Source: Xanthomarina sp035306605
GTDB lineage: Bacteria > Bacteroidota > Bacteroidia > Flavobacteriales > Flavobacteriaceae
NCBI GenBank assembly: GCA_035306605.1
Contig: DATGNR010000049.1
Strand: one strand, 5' to 3'
DNA: 33,493 nt
In this document: in pieces, positions 31,541 through 33,493 of the stretch
Position numbering within the stretch: position 1 is the first letter of the stretch
Layout of the letters: the number at the start of each line of letters is the position of its first letter
Position numbers and translations under genes: made by a program
Notes under the pieces: generated by a model
The model's database searches: none
Told to the model about the DNA's origin: nothing
Seen by the model: only the letters and a program-made list of their open reading frames with translations

Positions 31541-33448
31541 ATGAGAAAAATTGCATTATTATTAGGGCTTTTCTTAAGCGTCCTAGTAGCCCAAGGGCAA
31601 CAAAAAATGACTCCAGAACTCCTTTGGCAAGTTAAGCGCATTAGCGTGATTGGCCTAGATAGTCAAGGAGAGCAAATGTACTACCGTGTAAGCACTCCTA
31701 ATATGGAAGAAAACGGGTTTGACTCTAAATATTACAAAATAGCTGTTACGGGTGGCGAAGCTCAAGAAATAGCAAAAGAAGCAGTTGAAGTTGCAGATAA
31801 AAACATTTCACCTGACGGAACCTATAAATTATTTGATAAAGCGGTTGCTATTGAAGCCATTCACAGTAAAGATGTTTATAAATCTTTAGAAAAATCAGAT
31901 GCATATATTTTTACCGATTTAGACAACAGACATTGGGATGTTTGGAACGACGGAACGTATAGCCACGTGTTTTACAAAGAAGTAAACGCTGACGACACTG
32001 AAGCTATAGATATTATGCCTAACGAGCCGTATTACAGTCCGCAACGTCCTTTTGGAGGTGATGAAGACTATATCTGGTCGCCAGACAGCAAAAGCATTTA
32101 CTACGTGAGTAAAAAGCTAAAAGGAAAGGCTTACGCTACAAGCACCAACACCGATATTTACAAATACGATTTAGCTACAAAAACCACAAGCAACATTACC
32201 GAAAACAATAAGGGTTACGATATGAGTCCGGCATTTTCTAGCCAAGGCGCTTTAGCTTGGACCCAAATGAAAACAGATGGTAACGAAAGTGATAAAAACG
32301 ATATTGTAGTTTTAGAAAACGGTGTGGAGCAAAATCTTACCGCACAGTGGGATGGTACTGTAAGTAGTTTTACATGGAAAAAGGACGGAAAAGGTATTTA
32401 CTTTACTGCTCCTATAGATGGAACCATTCAGTTGTTTGAAGTGAATTATCCTGGCAGAAAGCGTATTGCTCCTATGGTAAAGCAACTGTCTGAAGGACCT
32501 TTTGATGTTACTAGCATTGTTGCAGAATTAGACAAAAAACTATTGGTTACTCGCACAGATATGAATCATGCGAACGAAGTTTATAGTTTTGATTTAAAGA
32601 AAAAAGACTTCCAACAAATCACTCAGGTTAATACAGAATTCTATAGCCAAATCGATATGCCAAAAATCGAAAAGCGCTATGTAACAACTACAGACAATAA
32701 GCAAATGTTAGTTTGGGTTATTTTACCTCCAAACTTTGACGCTTCTAAAAAATATCCAACCTTATTATATGCACAAGGAGGGCCACAATCGCCACTAACG
32801 CAGTTCTATTCTTTCCGTTGGAACTTCTCGTTAATGGCTTCTCAAGATTATATCATTGTTGCGCCAAACCGAAGAGGAATGCCTGGTCACGGCGTAGAAT
32901 GGAATGCAGAAATTAGCAAAGATTGGGGCGGACAAGTTATGGACGATTACTTAAGTGCTATTGATGAACTAGCGAAAGAACCTTATGTAGATACCGATAG
33001 ACTTGGTGCTATTGGCGCTAGTTTTGGTGGTTATTCAGTATTCTATTTAGCTGGAATTCATGAAAAACGTTTTAAAACTTTCATCTCTCACGATGGGGTT
33101 TTTGATACGAGAACCATGTATGGAACCACCGAAGAATTATTCTTTGTAAATAACGATTGGGGAGGAAACTATTGGGATACAAACAACAAAACGGCTCAAA
33201 AAGCGTATAACGAATTCAACCCAATAAATATGGTTTCAAAATGGGACACGCCCATTTTAATCATTCAAGGAGGAAAAGATTATAGAGTGCCAATCGAGCA
33301 AGGTTTAAGTGCTTTTCAAGCAGCACAACTTTTAGATATAAAAAGTAAACTGCTTTATTTCCCAGATGAAAATCACTGGATTCTTCAGCCGCAAAACGCC
33401 ATTGTTTGGCAAACAGAATTCTTTAAATGGTTGAAAGAAACCTTATAA
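31541..33448 (+). CDS. S9 family peptidase (prolyl oligopeptidase/DPP-like)
   Basis: This 635-residue exported serine peptidase has a signal peptide (MRKIALLLGLFLSVLVAQGQ). An N-terminal beta-propeller follows (about 25-370, with WD40-like repeats such as IWSPDSKSIYYVSKK), then a C-terminal alpha/beta-hydrolase. The catalytic triad is Ser494 (GASFGGYS), Asp580 (GGKDYRVP) and His612 (ENHWI). The motif RRGMPGHGVEWN near 448-459 is typical of the S9C/dipeptidyl-peptidase branch. It likely cleaves dipeptides from periplasmic peptides. The ATG at 31541 is preferred over 31517 because it places the signal peptide at the very N-terminus; the upstream eight residues would add a charged extension. It ends with a terminator at the window edge. 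Confidence 0.94.
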   Translation: MRKIALLLGLFLSVLVAQGQQKMTPELLWQVKRISVIGLDSQGEQMYYRVSTPNMEENGFDSKYYKIAVTGGEAQEIAKEAVEVADKNISPDGTYKLFDKAVAIEAIHSKDVYKSLEKSDAYIFTDLDNRHWDVWNDGTYSHVFYKEVNADDTEAIDIMPNEPYYSPQRPFGGDEDYIWSPDSKSIYYVSKKLKGKAYATSTNTDIYKYDLATKTTSNITENNKGYDMSPAFSSQGALAWTQMKTDGNESDKNDIVVLENGVEQNLTAQWDGTVSSFTWKKDGKGIYFTAPIDGTIQLFEVNYPGRKRIAPMVKQLSEGPFDVTSIVAELDKKLLVTRTDMNHANEVYSFDLKKKDFQQITQVNTEFYSQIDMPKIEKRYVTTTDNKQMLVWVILPPNFDASKKYPTLLYAQGGPQSPLTQFYSFRWNFSLMASQDYIIVAPNRRGMPGHGVEWNAEISKDWGGQVMDDYLSAIDELAKEPYVDTDRLGAIGASFGGYSVFYLAGIHEKRFKTFISHDGVFDTRTMYGTTEELFFVNNDWGGNYWDTNNKTAQKAYNEFNPINMVSKWDTPILIIQGGKDYRVPIEQGLSAFQAAQLLDIKSKLLYFPDENHWILQPQNAIVWQTEFFKWLKETL

Positions 33449-33455
33449 ATTACCG

Positions 33456-33488
33456 AGAGGCTGTCTAAAAAGGCAGCCTCTTTTTGTT
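33456..33488 (+). terminator. Intrinsic terminator of the S9 peptidase gene
   Basis: AGAGGCTGTC (33456-33465) pairs with GGCAGCCTCT (33472-33481), with one G-U, followed by a T-rich run interrupted by one G. Confidence 0.9.
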
Positions 33489-33493
33489 TTTAA

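Noticed and set aside
1..33493. CRISPR arrays, IS elements, prophage or tRNA genes
   Set aside because: I found no regularly spaced repeats, transposase or integrase motifs, or cloverleaf-like sequences. All genes look chromosomal and of similar composition.

Overview
The window looks like chromosomal core from a member of the Flavobacteriaceae (Bacteroidota). The DNA is AT-rich. The first gene ends in a type IX secretion (T9SS) sorting domain. Lipoproteins and small conserved flavobacterial families (DUF4286, TerB-like, Tic20/DUF4870-like, S66 LD-carboxypeptidase) are present. Starts lack clear Shine-Dalgarno sequences, some are TTG or GTG, and many genes are preceded by the Bacteroidota sigma-A -7 element TAnnTTTG or its close variant TATCTTTA. 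I see no tRNA, rRNA, insertion sequence, prophage or CRISPR array.

Layout, left to right. (1) 1-1287: 3' end of a secreted M43-like metalloprotease with GEVED and T9SS domains, plus its terminator. (2) 1311-5018: ribF, an HTTM membrane protein and serS. (3) 5046-5459: a 41-residue single-span membrane peptide gene and a terminator. (4) 5460-12747: a rightward run with a TPR protein, a GNAT, DUF4286, rsmA, mgtE, a D-2-hydroxyacid dehydrogenase, DUF1801, a VOC protein and a small membrane protein. (5) 12752-16337, minus strand: an apparent operon GNAT > aspartate kinase > two-domain acyltransferase of the ornithine/glycine-lipid synthase type. (6) fbp, then a convergent TerB-like gene. (7) 18108-19537: a tyrosine-rich leader peptide, terminator and tyrS. 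(8) mfd, convergent with a YraN-type nuclease-like gene. (9) A zinc-ribbon protein overlapping a membrane protein gene, convergent with an LD-carboxypeptidase. (10) metG, a SAM methyltransferase, ferritin and a 57-residue Cys/Lys-rich protein gene. (11) An envelope lipoprotein operon (lipocalin-like, glycine-zipper OmpA, NlpE-META). (12) An S9 prolyl-oligopeptidase-type peptidase.

The most notable finding is upstream of tyrS. A promoter at 18108-18138 drives a short RNA that encodes a 32-residue peptide with six TAT (Tyr) codons, three of them consecutive. It is followed by a strong intrinsic terminator whose T-run ends 12 nt before the tyrS start codon. Inside the leader ORF, just after the three Tyr codons, an 8-nt segment (18212-18219) copies the 3' arm of the terminator and is perfectly complementary to its 5' arm. 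This is the expected architecture of ribosome-mediated transcription attenuation responding to charged tRNA-Tyr. No T-box signature is visible. The tyrS product itself is of the TyrZ-like subtype, so it may be a second, inducible TyrRS.

Other items for a second look are two small genes of 41 and 57 residues, the pairing of aspartate kinase with an aminolipid-type acyltransferase, and a palindrome plus direct repeats upstream of the lipoprotein operon.
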